Shown here: positions 9,149-21,623 of the stretch, piece by piece
Layout of the letters: each line of letters begins with the position of its first letter
Numbering within the stretch: the first letter of the stretch is position 1
Source: Aedes albopictus
Lineage: Eukaryota; Arthropoda; Insecta; Diptera; Culicidae
Assembly: GCF_035046485.1 (NCBI RefSeq)
Contig: NC_085138.1
Span: 88,585,228 to 88,649,227 of the forward strand
Reading direction: 5' to 3'
DNA length: 64,000 nucleotides
Translations under genes and position numbers: made by a program
The notes under the pieces: generated by a model
Database searches by the model: none
What the model saw: the letters and a program-made list of their open reading frames with translations, nothing else
Told to the model about the DNA's origin: nothing

Positions 9149-12100
9149 CAGAGCCGTAGCGTAGCCCCATGCGCCCTTGGCAAGCATCCAGATTGGCGCC
9201 CCACGACAATTGGTGGTTGTTATTTTTTTTTAAGTTTGTAGTTACATATTCATTTTTTTTTTCAAAATTTTTAAAAGTTGGGTTTTGGGGATTCGAAAAA
9301 AGCAAATTGTCGCTCGATTTTTTTTTATTTTCTTAGAGTACTTTTCATTCGTGTTTTTCTTTTGGAGTTCAATAGATGTCACCCATTTTTTTCCAAAATT
9401 TATTTCTCTTGAACGAATATAAGTGCATATTTTGCATTTCAAGAATTTCACTAAGACCAACACAATAATGAGATTTTTTTTTATTTATTAATGACACTTT
9501 ACACTAAAAAGTGCATTCGTGTCAAACAATAATGAGAAATGAATTTTCCAATAACTTAACCAGAGGTTGCTTCTGAAGTTTAATGAAAATATTTCCCAGA
9601 AGATCTGTAAGAAAATGTTCAGTAATCATTACACAAGCTATAGACACGATAAACCAACAAACAATTTTGCTATACTCAAGTTGAATAAACTACTCTTTAG
9701 CAAAGCTTATCTTAAGAAACTGTTCTACAGCTGGTTCTGTTCTTGAGAAATACCAGGAGGTATTCCCGAAGAAATTTCTATATGAGTTTTTGTTGGAATC
9801 TGTGGAAGAATTACTGAATAAAATCATGCAGGAATCTCTGAATGATTTCTGCTGGAATATCCGGTTCATATGAAAATCCAGGAGACATTTCAGCAATAAT
9901 TTCCAACGGAATTTCTGTAGCAGTTCGTGAAGAAATACCTGAATTCTTGTAGGAATTTGTGGAGAACCCGAGACTTCGAAAGGAATCTCTGCAGGATTTT
10001 CCGTAGGAAGTACTGAAGGATTTCAAGGTTATCCTTTTAGATATTTTTGTATGAATCTTCTGTAGGAAGAACCCAGTAAACCACACATCGTAAAAGCATG
10101 TGCACACGAAATCGCATTTACATTCGTCGGATATCAGAATCGCAAAAAATGCCAAAACAACGGCGCAACAATGATTAACTAACTTGTATAAAAATCATCA
10201 TAGCGATTTTTTAACGATTATCTATTTGGCACATAATGAGTCATAGTTAGTGCAATTCGAAATCGCATCAAATTGCCAACAAGATACACAGGGTCAACAT
10301 AAAAATCAATTTGCATTTTCATTGAAACGCTTACCTACGTGATTAAGGGCCTAATCTGTCTTATATTAAGCTTCTGAGGAATTATTCATTGTTTTTCAAT
10401 CCCGACAACTCAATTCGCCTTACAATGAGCACCCCAATTATAATTCTTGTGCGCATTTTGACTCACTTTCACACATTTTTGCCTACCACACCGCCAGCAG
10501 CTTTAGCACTAAATGAACCCTACTTCTTATTAAAAATAATCTGCAAAAACACCTTCTAGCACTTGATAACTAGTTTTTTAGTAGATAAAAATTCACATCA
10601 TCCAGTACGGATGATCCACTGCTTTTACGAAAGCCCCTGAATGGCCATGATCACTTCATTGTTAGCTGGCAAACTTACAATCTTCAGGTAATCTCATGCA
10701 GGTATGCATATCGCGATGAATCACTCCCGACGGACGCTTGGAAATCTCACGGCAGAATACTCCATAACTTTCGATTCTCTGATGGTTCCGGATCCATCGG
10801 ATAAATGCAGTAACTGTGGTGACCGGAATGTTATCTCCCGCGCCTGTTGCATTTTTTTGCACACACCGCACATAGTAAGTCACCGTAATCTTATTGGGCG
10901 AATGAAAAAAAAAACCCACACCAGCTGTTGAGCAGTTCCGTGAATTTAGCGCGGCCTTCGAAGGGACTTGGTTCAGGGTTCCGGTACTTTCCTCGGATTG
11001 TCCACACTTTGATAGTAGAACACTATCAACTATCAATCACACAAATGATTCCACCAAATAAATTCCGATTCCGAGAAAACTCCGACGAATTTACAAGTTT
11101 ATTTTCGCGACGACGGCGGCGGCGGTGAAAACACGGCGCTAATGTTTACAACAAGACTAATCGTAAATAGCGGAGTGCAAACTCGCTGCATGTTGTATAA
11201 TCTGACAGGTAATAATACATAACATACCTATATCAGGTCAGAAAAGCATCAAATGTTATCGCAACGACTTAGCAAATTTACACCTAGTCGCACCGTTTCA
11301 GCAAACATAAAAAAGGGAAGAGTAACGGATTGGGTACCTGAAGTTTATATTGGTCAATACTCACTCCTTATTCAAGTAGGATGAGTTGGTACAGTGGTAT
11401 CGTGTCGGTCTTGTGATCTTAGGGTTGCCTGTTCGAAACCAGGTGCATGTTTATTTTTTCTATTTATTTTTTTCAACAAATTAGGGCATCCTATTACATG
11501 TCATGGAAAGTCGTTTTTATTTTTTGTTTGTCGTAATTTGGAACATCGTAGTACTGTTCAGGGGAAGTCGAAAAAAGTTATCAGAAGTACGTATATGGCC
11601 TCCACTTTGGTATGTATATAGCAGTTTTGTGCAGTTTGTACGACTGAATTTGTTTTTATATGGTGATGTATAACACGAACTATACAGACCAAAATGTTTA
11701 CTGGGAAAACTCTGGAAAATTTCTAAAGAAACTTATTTAAGATTTTCCAGGAGAAGCCCAGGAAAAAATGAAAAAGAAGTTTTGAGAGATAGAAGCATGA
11801 AAAATTATTGAAGGAAACTGTGGATGTGGGGGAATTTCTGAGGCTATCCGTGAAGAAAATTTACAAATTTATCACTGAAATATTTTTTGAAAGAATATCT
11901 GCTGAAACTCCTTGACATAACTAAGGTAAAATTATCTAATAAAATACTTAGAAAAATATGAGGAGGAATCGGTTGCCTAATTTCTGAAAAAAATGTGGAT
12001 GATTTCCTGGATTTCTAAAGGAATAAAATAAATACTTCAATGAATGCGAAGAAAAACCTCGGAAGTAATCTCAAAACATCCCCAGTGAGAATGTTTAGAA

Positions 12101-12459
12101 ATTTTTAGAAAGAAACTAGAATTTTTAAAATAAATTCTCTAAATAAAATAGTAGATACATTTCCTGCTAATGGTAAATGCTCAGTATAAACTGATTTTTT
12201 GAGAATACTGAAAAATGTAAAAAACATATTATCAATATCAAATATTATAAATAGTGAACTCTTGGTAACATTCCAGCAAACATAAGCATCATCCCGTTGA
12301 ACACGAATTTTAACTTATCTGGTAAAGTGTTCTTTATAAAACATAATAATCATAATTAGCATCATGCAGTTTCCTTCTAGCCTTACGCCTTTTCGGCGCC
12401 CCTCTGAGGTTGGCGCCCTTGGCGGAGGCCAACCTGGCCAACCCCACGCTACGGCTCTG
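9149..12459. mobile_element. 3.3-kb hAT-like non-autonomous element with 8-bp TSD
   Basis: The left end CAGAGCCGTAGCGTAGCCCC and right end GGGGTTGG-type, finishing CCACGCTACGGCTCTG, are inverted. Both ends are followed inward by GGCGCC-rich sequence (TTGGCGCC). The element is bounded by identical TGTGGGAC (9141-9148 and 12460-12467). CAGAG termini with an 8-bp duplication point to the hAT superfamily. No transposase ORF remains. Inside are degenerate repeats of the AATTTCTGTAGCAG type (9700-10020), a more complex block at 10640-11160 with a 124-codon minus-strand ORF (11036-10662) that I do not recognise and a GACGGCGGCGG run, and a tRNA-like stretch near 11380. Confidence 0.7.
11384..11447 (+). 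repeat. tRNA-like promoter sequence (SINE head or degenerate tRNA)
   Basis: The stretch TTGGTACAGTGGTATCGTG followed by CCTGTTCGAAACCAGG resembles the A-box and B-box/T-arm of a tRNA. The T-arm can pair (CCTG/CAGG around TTCGAAA). The acceptor arm does not pair, so I do not call a functional tRNA. A T-rich stretch follows. It may be a decayed SINE inside the hAT-like element. Confidence 0.4.
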
Positions 12460-14420
12460 TGTGGGACATTTTCGTAGCCCTTACAAGGGCTGTTTTACTA
12501 CAAGCACGATTCAGCGGTGTAATTTTGTTGGCTTCTGCAAAGCTGCCCGGACGCCCGATGAAGCCAGAATGAAGAAAGTTTTCGCTCTTGCCGCACCAGA
12601 GATCTGATCCGGTGTGAACTGGTTAGTAGCCCCACTGGTACAGCGTACAGCGATGCGAAGACGACTAGCAACAACCGACGACCACCGCGCCCGGCTAGCC
12701 AAAGCATACTGAAGGGAGAAGCAAACGGAGAAACTGGTTAGCAGTCTTCCGATGCGTTCCCCTCGAGGTGTGAATGATGAAAGATGAGAAGAAGTTTGTG
12801 TGACCCAGCATCTTTCTTGGGAAATTATTCGGTACTCTCTTGTGGAAAACATTTTCGAAGCCCTTAGAAGGGCTGTTTAAATCTATATGCTGAACAATAG
12901 TTGTTCAATTATTGCGTTCATGAGGTAAAATCCGGTATAGTTATGACAATCAAATCCAGAACGGCAGCGTTTGCTTTGTGTGACGGGACAGCAAGCTCTC
13001 GCTGCTGCCGTGTCGTGTCAGTTTTGCCGTGCACCAGTGTGAACCGGTTGGTGGTGGCTCCAGTAGCACCGCGCACGACGACGATGCGAAGGTGAACACA
13101 CGGGAGCGCAACCACCGACCGACAACCACCGCGCTTGGCTTGCCAAAGCATACTGAAGGGAAAAGCAAACGGAGAAACTAGCTAGCATGCGTTCCCTTCG
13201 GGTCGAGATATCACGAAAGAATGATGGAAGATGAGAAGAAGACAATAACTTATATACTAGACGGCTGTACGGCAAACAGGTTCAAATTCCCCTCTCGCAC
13301 GTGACTGGTTAGATGAAAGAGGGGTGAAAATTAGTGATGCCATACAGATTTTTGCACAATGCACACCAAATGCTTTCGAATAATAATTATCTCATTGAAC
13401 TTTTGCAAATCGATCAGCACAATTATAATGTTTAACAAATAATTTCTATAAATCATGCAAATTTTTCGGCAAAATTGTAAAAAAACATTTAAGAATTTTG
13501 CGAAAACCTACACACATTGAAATATGGCAACACTGAGTAATACATTTCAGCAAAATGAAAATTTCTTCATCATCTGAGTTGAAGAAAATGTTTATCAATT
13601 GCCAAACAACTAGCACAGTTTTCGCACATTAAATTTTGAATTGAATATCTCATTGTTGCGACAAAGCGCAGTTCAATTTTCACACAGCGCTCATAGTGAT
13701 TAACACTTATGTGTCCCGGGCTTTCCTCCTGAGAAAATTATTTGGTTCACTCCCGTGGGACATATTCGTAGCCATTACAATGACTGTTTTAATTTACTTG
13801 CAGTATTACTGCAAGCGCGTTTCATGAATCTGTTAATTCCGATGTTGGCTTGTGCTGCCCGGACGCCCGATGAAGAAAATTTTAGCAGAGATCCGATCCG
13901 GTGTGAACTGGCTGGCGGCCCCACTGGTACCGCGCACGGCGTTGCCATGACGACTAGTATCAGCCGACGACCACCGCGCATGCCTGGGCAGAACATACTG
14001 AAGGAGGCTTTCCTCCTGAGAAAATTATTCGGTTCACTCTCGTGGGACATTTTCGTAGCCCTTTCAAGGGCTGTTTTAATTTACTTGCAGTATTACTGCA
14101 AGCGCGTTCCATAATTTTGTTGATTCCGATGTTGGCTTGTGCTGCCCGGACGCCCGATGAAGCCAGAATGAAGAAATTTTTCGCAGATCCGATCCGGTCT
14201 GGTTGGCGGCCCCACTGGTACCGCGCACGGCGACGCGACGACGACTGGTAAAGCAAGTGGCAACAGCCGACGACCACCGCGCTCGGCTAGCCAAAGCATA
14301 CTGAAGCAAGAAGCAAGCGGAGCAACTGGCTAGCAGTCCTCCGATGCGTTCCCCTCGAGGTGTCGCGGAAGAATGATGGAAGATGAGAAGAAGACAATAA
14401 CTTATATACCAAGCGAGAAA
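12460..14420 (-). repeat. Hairpin/TATATAAG repeat family, several partial copies
   Basis: Four copies of a hairpin of the type TAGCCCTT-N2-AAGGGCTG occur near 12476, 12855, 13768 (decayed) and 14050. Blocks containing GCCCGGACGCCCGATGAAG, a CGACGACCACCGCGC stretch and CAAAGCATACTGAAG recur between them (12540-12780, 13040-13220, 13850-14010, 14140-14380). Read on the minus strand, two copies start with TATATAAGTTATTGTC (near 14407 and 13257), run through a short ORF that starts at the ATG of CAGTATGCTTTGG, and finish near the hairpin. This TATA-to-stem-loop layout recalls histone genes, but no histone protein can be read. ORFs in it are frame-broken and differ between copies. Confidence 0.55.
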
Positions 14421-14958
14421 ACCCAAAAAAATGTGCTCGTTCCTGATTGGCTGGATAAAATTAAAACATAGGTTCACTTTTCCGCAATTTTCAATAGTTT
14501 GCTGTTGAAAATCAATAGTTTTCTCTATTTGACATGAAAGGGACATAGTTTTGCGATTGTTTGATGGCAAAATTTTAAAAATCGGTCAATAAATGGCTGA
14601 GTTATTAGCGTGCAAAATCTTTCATAATTTCGTGACGGTCGCAAAATTTAGATTTTCATTTTACACCCGGTGCCGTGGTACAGTACCGTACCTTCCCCAT
14701 AGACGTAGTTTGCGTCAAAAATTAATTAAATTTGTTAGAGGATGACCTGGAAAACGCGGTGGGCGTAAAGTGGGTGGCAGCGTTTAATAGGAAACCCGAC
14801 TGTACGACTAAAAATTACTGGTTCTATTATACAGTTATTAAGCCAAAATAACATATTTTATTATGCTGTTGATATTTTCTTCTGCTCGGGAGAAAATACC
14901 CTGTCAAACTCACATTGAAATTGAAAAGAATGCTTACGAAATAAGGTGACGAAGGGTA

Positions 14959-15121
14959 TTATCGGCAGGTTTGTTCTCTTCGTCATGGTGGGGTTTTGTG
15001 GGTCGAATTGTTTGAATTTTGGGCATATAACTCAGCTTGGTTGGGAAGGATTTGAGGCTAACTCTGAGACCAACTGGTTTCAAAAAAACCTCCATGACGA
15101 AGAGAACAAAACTGCCGAAAA
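14959..15121. mobile_element. 163-bp MITE with TCGGCAG inverted ends, TA target
   Basis: Inverted termini read TTATCGGCAGGTTTGTTCTC at the left and GAGAACAAAACTGCCGAAAA at the right, continuing as CTTCGTCATGGWGG for about 35 bp. TA flanks both ends (14957-14958, 15122-15123), as in Tc1/mariner-type insertions. The short ORF across it is incidental. Confidence 0.65.
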
Positions 15122-15150
15122 TACGTAAGTTCTCCTATATGCGGTAATCA

Positions 15151-15404
15151 TCTATATATATAAAAATGCAGCGGCATACGTGGGACCGCGCATAACATGC
15201 GAGCGGAAGGCCCGATTTGGATCATCTAAGTTTTGTTCTGTTAGTTTTCACCCAAGGAAGGTTTATGAGGCAAAAAACATGGACATATTGAGAGTTTTTG
15301 AAAATCGATTTTACTTACTTTTTGAACGGGGACATGGACTCGGCTAGGGACATGAAATGTCAATAATTGCAGTAGGCAAGACAAAGTTTTCCGGGGACAG
15401 CTAG
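15151..15404 (+). mobile_element. Non-autonomous Helitron-like element
   Basis: Begins TCTATATATATAAAAATG after an A and ends GGGGACAGCTAG before a T. The 5'-TC and CTAG-3' ends, insertion between A and T and the TATATATAAAAATG start are those of insect Helitrons. There are no inverted ends and no target duplication. A clear 3' hairpin is not obvious, which lowers confidence. Length is 254 bp with no Rep/helicase ORF. Confidence 0.6.
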
Positions 15405-15507
15405 TTGAATATAAAAGCAATCCGCAAATTCGAAAACTATAAACACAATCATCTGTAGATATTAAGCCAAACATTCTACCAGATAAACCTGAACACAAGA
15501 TTCTACA

Positions 15508-15660
15508 TGTGAAGCGGACCTGATGTTATGGTTGATGTGCATGCCCTTCTCACCGAGGACCTGTGATCAAAAAATCTCTCCCCAAAACATACAAAATGTG
15601 CGTTCTACCTTCAGCTTATTTGATTCGGGACTGTAGGTCCCAAAATAAAACCTTTTTTTT
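15508..15660 (+). repeat. Decayed copy of the GGAGCGGACCTGG SINE
   Basis: AGCGGACCTGATGTTATGG, then CCGAGGACCTGTGATC and AATGTGCGTTCTACCTTC, follow the order of the SINE at 21624-21799 with many changes. It ends in a T-rich run after AAATAAAACC. This is an older copy. Confidence 0.5.
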
Positions 15661-18387
15661 ATAACAACGCATATTTGAAAAAAAAAATGTTTCACCTAAT
15701 ATCACCAGTCCACAGTATTAGCGAATAACCTGATGAATTTCAGCTAACAAATGCCATTTTTACCGAAATTTTGTCCTTGTACCGACTTTTCGAAATTGTG
15801 TGATAATGTTTGCTGGGCACATAGCGGAGTTAGCATTTGTTGTGCTCATCTTACCTTTTGACATTTTCAAAGCACATCTGAAACTCTTTGAAGACATATG
15901 TCAAATAATATCGGTATGAACCGTTGCAGATTTTTTCACATTACTTTCAACTCGTTGAAATACTTCAAGAATACCGCTACGAGCTCCTACATCGATGCCT
16001 TCAGAACCCGAACATATTCTAGACATTTAACCTTGCATTTAACCATAAATCATGATTTGAAATTCCTTCAGTTTTTTTTTCAGTATTTTCGCAAATTAAT
16101 CTGTATACCGCCTAAGTACTCCTTTCAGTGTCTGAAAAAATTCTTGAGGAATATTTATGAAGTAGCGTTTTGAATTGTACATGTTTGGGGTATGTGTGCC
16201 ATCAGTAATATCACGCTCCCATATTAATCCTATTCGAAAACAAGCGATTACGACACCGATTGATTCCGTTCTTTTTGCTTTCATGGATGCTCACTTCTAA
16301 CAAAAAATACAAAAATAAGAAACAAAACAAACAGCGCTCCAATTCTTAGTTTTTCGTAGGATGAAAATGGGAGCCACATGCTTATTAAGGGAACCAATAC
16401 CCTATTAAGCCTCAAAATTCTACGGGATTTCTTATCAACGAAAGAAATAAGAGCATAACCGTGTATAGCGCTTCGTCATACAAATGTAATGGTAAATCCC
16501 TTTCAAGAGTTCAACTGAAAGTTTAAACTATTTCAAAAGAAGCACTTACATGATGAACTTTGTTTCGAAATTTATTAGACATTCCGCGGAATTCCGTTTT
16601 ATTTCGTCTAAATCTAATTTTTTCAAGACGAAATTTTAAGAATTTGACGAAACGAAACGAAATTCAAAATCATAAATTTCGCCTGGTTGAATTCCGTGGA
16701 ATTCCGCGGAATTTCGTTTCGAGGTGTATTTGGCGAAACTTTTCGGTATACCGCATACCCTTAATTTCAATGCAGCATTATCATCCTTTATGCTTCCCAA
16801 TAGAACTCGAAATCCAAGCAGTGCAATAGAAGGAAAATTTTATCCAGATACTTGAAACTCAATTTTCTGTTTTAACTTGGAAGGGCCGCCAGGGGTCATT
16901 GAGCTTGTTATGTATGTGTGCCCCCTTGCACAGAAGTGAAAGACGTGAACTATTTACCGGAAACTTTGAAGAATTCTGATCCAAAGATTCTTCAAAGTTC
17001 CCTAACCCTTACTCCTTCGGAAACGTGTGGAAGTGTGTTGTTGGTGTTTCCATGATCCGGATAAGCATTCTATGCACTTGCTTCACACATCCAGAGTTGG
17101 ATGAACATCCGAAGGAAACGGAATGGGAAGAGAAATTACAGAGTATAGCAAGTGTAACACTTAAATTCTTTCGCAACTGGAGGCGCTTTTACATGAAGAA
17201 TTTCCACTCCCTTCCGGTGTGTAGAACTGAGTTGGACTTTGGATTTTTGCAATGGGGCAAGATAAGCTTGGTGGGCGTTCTTCGGATTATGAAGAAAAGA
17301 ATAAAGTTCATCTTGCCTCACCATCTCCTACTGTACAGATGCTATTAGAATTCCGACACGCGTCGTCGCCATGCCGGAAAGGAGGAAATCTTTACAACCC
17401 ACAGAACCATCGTATTCGACGCGGACGGTGACGACGACGACGACCATCTGAGTCGACATGGTTGACGACCGAGGAGAGCACTAGCTGTGGAAATGTAAAT
17501 GAAAATTCACTTAACTTTGTGAATTACGACTTGCGTCTCTCGCTCAATACTATCCAGCCGCCCACGAGGGGAAGAGACACTAACTTTATTTCCCCTCCTC
17601 CACGCACTGCTTCCTAACGGGGAGGAAAGTTGGGAAAATCCAGATTTTAAATTCGCACAGTTTTGTGTGTCGGATCATGACGGGGTGGCCCCTTATTTAG
17701 TAAGGGGGGGGGGGGGTGGTCTGGTAACGTGGGGGAGTAAGTTGGCTGCTAGCAAAGCCATTTCGTCAAGCTGGGAAAAGTTTCCGTCCGGAGGAGTTGT
17801 ACCTCAGCCGAAGAGTAATTCGAAAATTTTGCATTCATTATGGCATCTGGTAGGAAGAACTGACGGTGGGAGAATTTCTGGTTGCCGGCAGTTGTAAACT
17901 GTCATTAATTACGATTGCGTTTTCTCGGTTGCGGAAATTTCGTGTCATCAGTAGAGATGATGAGGACAGATAAGAAACACAGCAGAAGGCGGGAAGCGTT
18001 TCCGAAATATTAGTCTGTAAGCTTGGGGTGTGGTACAATACTAATTGATAGCAGTTTTGGTTTGAAAATGTATTATATCGAAGATGGCCCAAAACTAGGG
18101 GTTGAAAAGTAGGATGAAATAGTATCACCCTGCTTCAAACTTATACTAATCAAAAAGCCAACTCTAGGGATAATGCAACCTTTGATATGTGCAGTTAGTC
18201 TTAGCTAAGATAATGTATCCGGGCCATCCGATCAGGTGGTTTTGGGGATTGTCTTAGTTTCCTCAACTCAAGTGATCCGCATCAACCAGTGGTTCCTACC
18301 GGTGTTAACGAAACTTCAGAACCACCTGACCAAATAGCTCAAGCATATGAAAATCGGGTTAAGTACGGTTCATTAAATGAACCAAAT
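15661..18387. other. Mostly unassigned DNA
   Basis: Contains the inverted copy of the CGAAACGAAA repeat (16570-16764). From 16900 to 17650 the sequence is less repetitive and richer in GC, with CGACGACGACGACGACC near 17430 and a G-run at 17706-17718. An open frame at 17025-17348 (107 codons, plus) has no features I recognise. Nothing here can be called a gene with confidence. Confidence 0.35.
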
Positions 18388-18557
18388 TTTGAATTCCACT
18401 AAGAATTTGCATCCTTTGACAGATACGTATTTCGACCTCAACTGTAAGGTCGTCTTCAGTGTCTTGTACTTGACTCGACAAGACACTGAAGACGACCTTA
18501 CAGTTGAGGTCGAAATACGTATCTGTCAAAGGATGCAAATTCTTAGTGGAATTCAAA
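18388..18557. repeat. Near-perfect palindrome with ~80-bp arms
   Basis: The left arm (TTTGAATTCCACTAAG ... AAGGTCGTCTTCAGTGTCTT) and right arm (its exact complement order, ... CTTAGTGGAATTCAAA) surround a loop of about 10 bases near 18472. Arms match almost base for base. A head-to-head pair of transposon ends or a foldback element would give this; the family is not recognised. Confidence 0.65.
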
Positions 18558-18877
18558 GGAATATTCCCCTAACAAGCCCAGGTTAATCATCATCAAGCAT
18601 ATGCTCAACATTACTCCAAGAAATCGGTCAGACTCGCAGGATTATCTTCAAAGAATTTCTCTACAATAATATGAGGATCCCTCCAAAAATTTCTCTATGA
18701 TTTATCAAAAATCTTTTCAATGTATTCTGAGAGAAAATATAACAAAAAAATCTCCAAATTTTGAAGGAATTCTTCAATGGTTCCTCCTAAATTATTATCC
18801 AAGGATTTTCAATATTTTGCCAAAAATTCCCTCAGAAGCATTTCCAAAGATTCCTCCTAGATTCTTTTTGCAAAGAT

Positions 18878-19055
18878 TTTTTTTATCTGTATTAACGAGA
18901 TTTTTAGCCCTAGGCTAGTTCATCTCGGGACCCACGCTTTACTTCTCTCCCGAAGGAAGAACTCACATTTTGCGAGTTTGTCGGGAGTGGGATTCGATCC
19001 CAGGTCCTCGGCGTGATAGTCAAGTGTTCTAATCATCACACCAGGTCCGCTCCAC
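18878..19055 (-). repeat. tRNA-derived SINE (GGAGCGGACCTGG family)
   Basis: On the minus strand it starts GTGGAGCGGACCTGGTGTGA, carries a B-box-like GGGATCGAATCCC, and ends ATCTCGTTAATACAGAT plus A residues. Same family as 21624-21799 and 30752-30936. Possible imperfect target repeat (CAAAGAT) flanks it. The A-box/B-box pair implies an RNA polymerase III promoter. Confidence 0.75.
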
Positions 19056-19831
19056 ATTTTCCAAAGATCTTCAAGCAGGTGATTCTACCAGTGATCTTTC
19101 TAAGAATTCTTCCAAAAATTTCTCTGGTTTTTTAAGATTTTAAGGATTTTACAGGAATTCTTACAAGAATTTGTACGGAAATTTTTTCAGAGATTTGCCC
19201 AGATTTTTTTCAAAATTATTTTTTTTAGAAATTATACAAAGTTTCCGTAAAATCCTTTTTTTTCTCCGAAAAATCTTCCAAGATTTTCTGCCGAAGTTAC
19301 TGGGAAAATTCTTGGTAGAAATTTTCACCAAAGGTGTCCTTGGATGAGCTAATGGAGAGATTTTCGAAAGTATTGCTCTAGGGGTTCTTGAGTAACTTCT
19401 GAAAAATTCCCCGGAGAAATTTTTGTAGTAATATCAAAAAGAAATACTCGGAAGAACACTTGAGGGAACACTCAAGGAGGAAGGATTGAAATAAGTATTT
19501 AGAAGAAGAATTCTGGCGGAATTCTAAGAAACTTTTCTTGTTCTTGGAGAAATTCTCAAAGAAATTCTTGGATGAATATCAGTTCTAATATTGTGAAAAT
19601 TCCCGGAATAAGAAATCCCGAAGTAATTTTTGGAAGACTATCTAGAAGATTTTTTTCCATCTTGAAAGAATGTGAATTACTGAAGAAACCGCAATAATAC
19701 TGGAGGAACTCTTAAAAGTATTCTTTGATGAGCTTCTGAATGATTTTTTGGAGGAATTCTTTGTAAAATACCTGGTTGACCCATTTGAAGAATTCCTGGA
19801 AAAAGCCTTGAAAGATTTTCTGAAGAAGTAC

Positions 19832-20173
19832 TTAAGGCGAAACTGGAAGCATTTTCTCATTTTTTCGGTTTTTGATTTTTTATTAAATAACGAAGCAATA
19901 TTTTCAAAATCGGATATGGATCAAGATACCTTCTGAATTTTTTTTGAGGTGGAAAATGTTTTCCATTTTTGCAGAAACCATTTTTTCGTGAAATTTTGTT
20001 CAAAAATGGTTTCTGCAAAAACGAAAAACATTTTCCACTACAAAAAAAAATCAGAAGATACCTTGATCCATACTCTACATGTGCACGAAAACCGATTTTG
20101 AAAATATTGCTTCGTTATTTAATAAAAAAATCGAAAACCAAAAAGTGAGGAAATGCTTCCAGTTTCGCCTTAA
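19832..20173. mobile_element. Foldback MITE with TTAAGGCGAAACTGG ends
   Basis: TTAAGGCGAAACTGGAAGC at the left is matched inverted by CCAGTTTCGCCTTAA at the right, and most of the 342 bp can pair (ATTTAATAACGAAGCAATAT against its complement). The centre is AACCATTTTTTCGTG. TTAA lies at both termini, as for TTAA-target (piggyBac-type) elements, though TTAA may simply be part of the inverted repeat. A diverged copy is at about 58231-58570. Confidence 0.65.
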
Positions 20174-20543
20174 AGGCTTCTTTGCAGAATTTTTGAAGGA
20201 GTATTTTAAGATTTTCTAGAGGAATCCAGGAAGAATTTCCATAGGAGTTATTCAAAGGCTCACAAAGAAATCATCTTTGCGAGAATTTCAGTGGTATGCT
20301 TGAAAGAATTTCTGGAGCAGAGATTGGAAGCATTCCAAAAGAATTCGTGGAAAAATACTTGAAGATGTCCTGGAGGTATTGGACGATATGTTCCAGCAGA
20401 AAATATTGGAATAATGGATGGGAATCCCTTGAATCCTTGGAAGAAATGGGGAAATTTTGGGAAATTTTTGGTTCGATTGAATGGATTTTAAGAATTTCTA
20501 AAAAAAACAATGGAAAATATACTAGGAATACACTGGAGGAATG

Positions 20544-20802
20544 GGGTCTCCAGTTAGCCTAGTGGTTAAGGCTATGGATCGCCAATCCGGAGACGGCAGG
20601 TTCGATTCTCGTTCCGGCCGGGAAAAATTTCTCGACTCCCTGGGCATAGTGTATCATTGTACTTGCCTCACAATATACAATTTCATGCAATGGCAGGCAA
20701 AGAAAGCCCTTCAATAACTGTAAAGTGCTCAAAGAACACTAAGTTGAAGCGAGGCAGGCCAAGTCCCAGTTGGGACGTAGAGCCATAAAGAAGAAGAAGA
20801 AG
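20544..20802 (+). repeat. Feilai-like tRNA-derived SINE with GAA tail
   Basis: The head contains an A-box (TTAGCCTAGTGGTTAAGGC) and B-box (GGTTCGATTCTCG). The tRNA-unrelated body includes CTTGCCTCACAATATAC and CCAAGTCCCAGTTGGGACG and ends in AAGAAGAAGAAGAAG. A perfect 14-bp target duplication, ACACTGGAGGAATG, flanks it (20530-20543 and 20803-20816). Feilai, a highly repeated Aedes aegypti SINE, has this tRNA head and triplet-repeat tail. The intact duplication marks a fairly recent insertion. Confidence 0.82.
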
Positions 20803-21623
20803 ACACTGGAGGAATGCTTGGAGGAATTCCTCGATAATTATTTGGAGAAATTTCTTAAAGGTTTCTGGGAGGAATTCCTTAGGGGACTTTTAAAATTTCC
20901 TAAAACATCTCTTTCAAGAATTTCTCAAAGATTTTTCAGAAGAACACTCGAGAAACTCTTGCGAAAATTCCTGGACGAATTCCCGAAATAACGTTCTGAA
21001 AATTTACTCGAAGAATTGCTGGAATAATAATTAGATTTGCTTCTGGAATAACTTAACAAAGAGTTTCTGAAGGAACTCTTTATGGAACTTTTAGAAGATC
21101 TTCCACTGGAACATCTGACTTTTTTTTGGAGTAACAAATAATTTCCAGAAGGATTCTTGAAAAATAATCTTCTGGAGGAATATCGCAATGAATTTCTGGA
21201 AGAACAACTCTTGAATGAATTTTTCAACGAACTGAAGAAAAAATCTCAGTGGTATTTCTGTAAGAATATCCAGAATCACTTTTGGAAGAATGTTCGATAG
21301 CTCTATTATTCTATTATTCACAGAAAAAAATTCGAAAAAAAAACTCAAAGACAGTTTTCGAAGAATCCCTAAATTCTAAAAAAAAAAATTAACGAGGAAA
21401 AACTGTCGCATCAACTTTAGGACCTCCAGGACTTTCACAACAATGTTCTCGGGGGAAAAGTGTGGAAAAAGTCCACCAGAAGTTTTTGTGAGAATTCTCC
21501 GTGAAATTTCCAGATAAACTTTTGGAAAGATTTCCTAGATAACTTGTGGAAGAGCTCACGGAAATTTTTCTGAAAAAAAAAACCTAAGAGAAATTTCCGA
21601 GCTTCTGGAAGAACTTTCGCAAG

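Noticed and set aside
12460..14420. Histone genes
   Set aside because: Hairpin and TATA layout are suggestive, but no frame reads as any core or linker histone.
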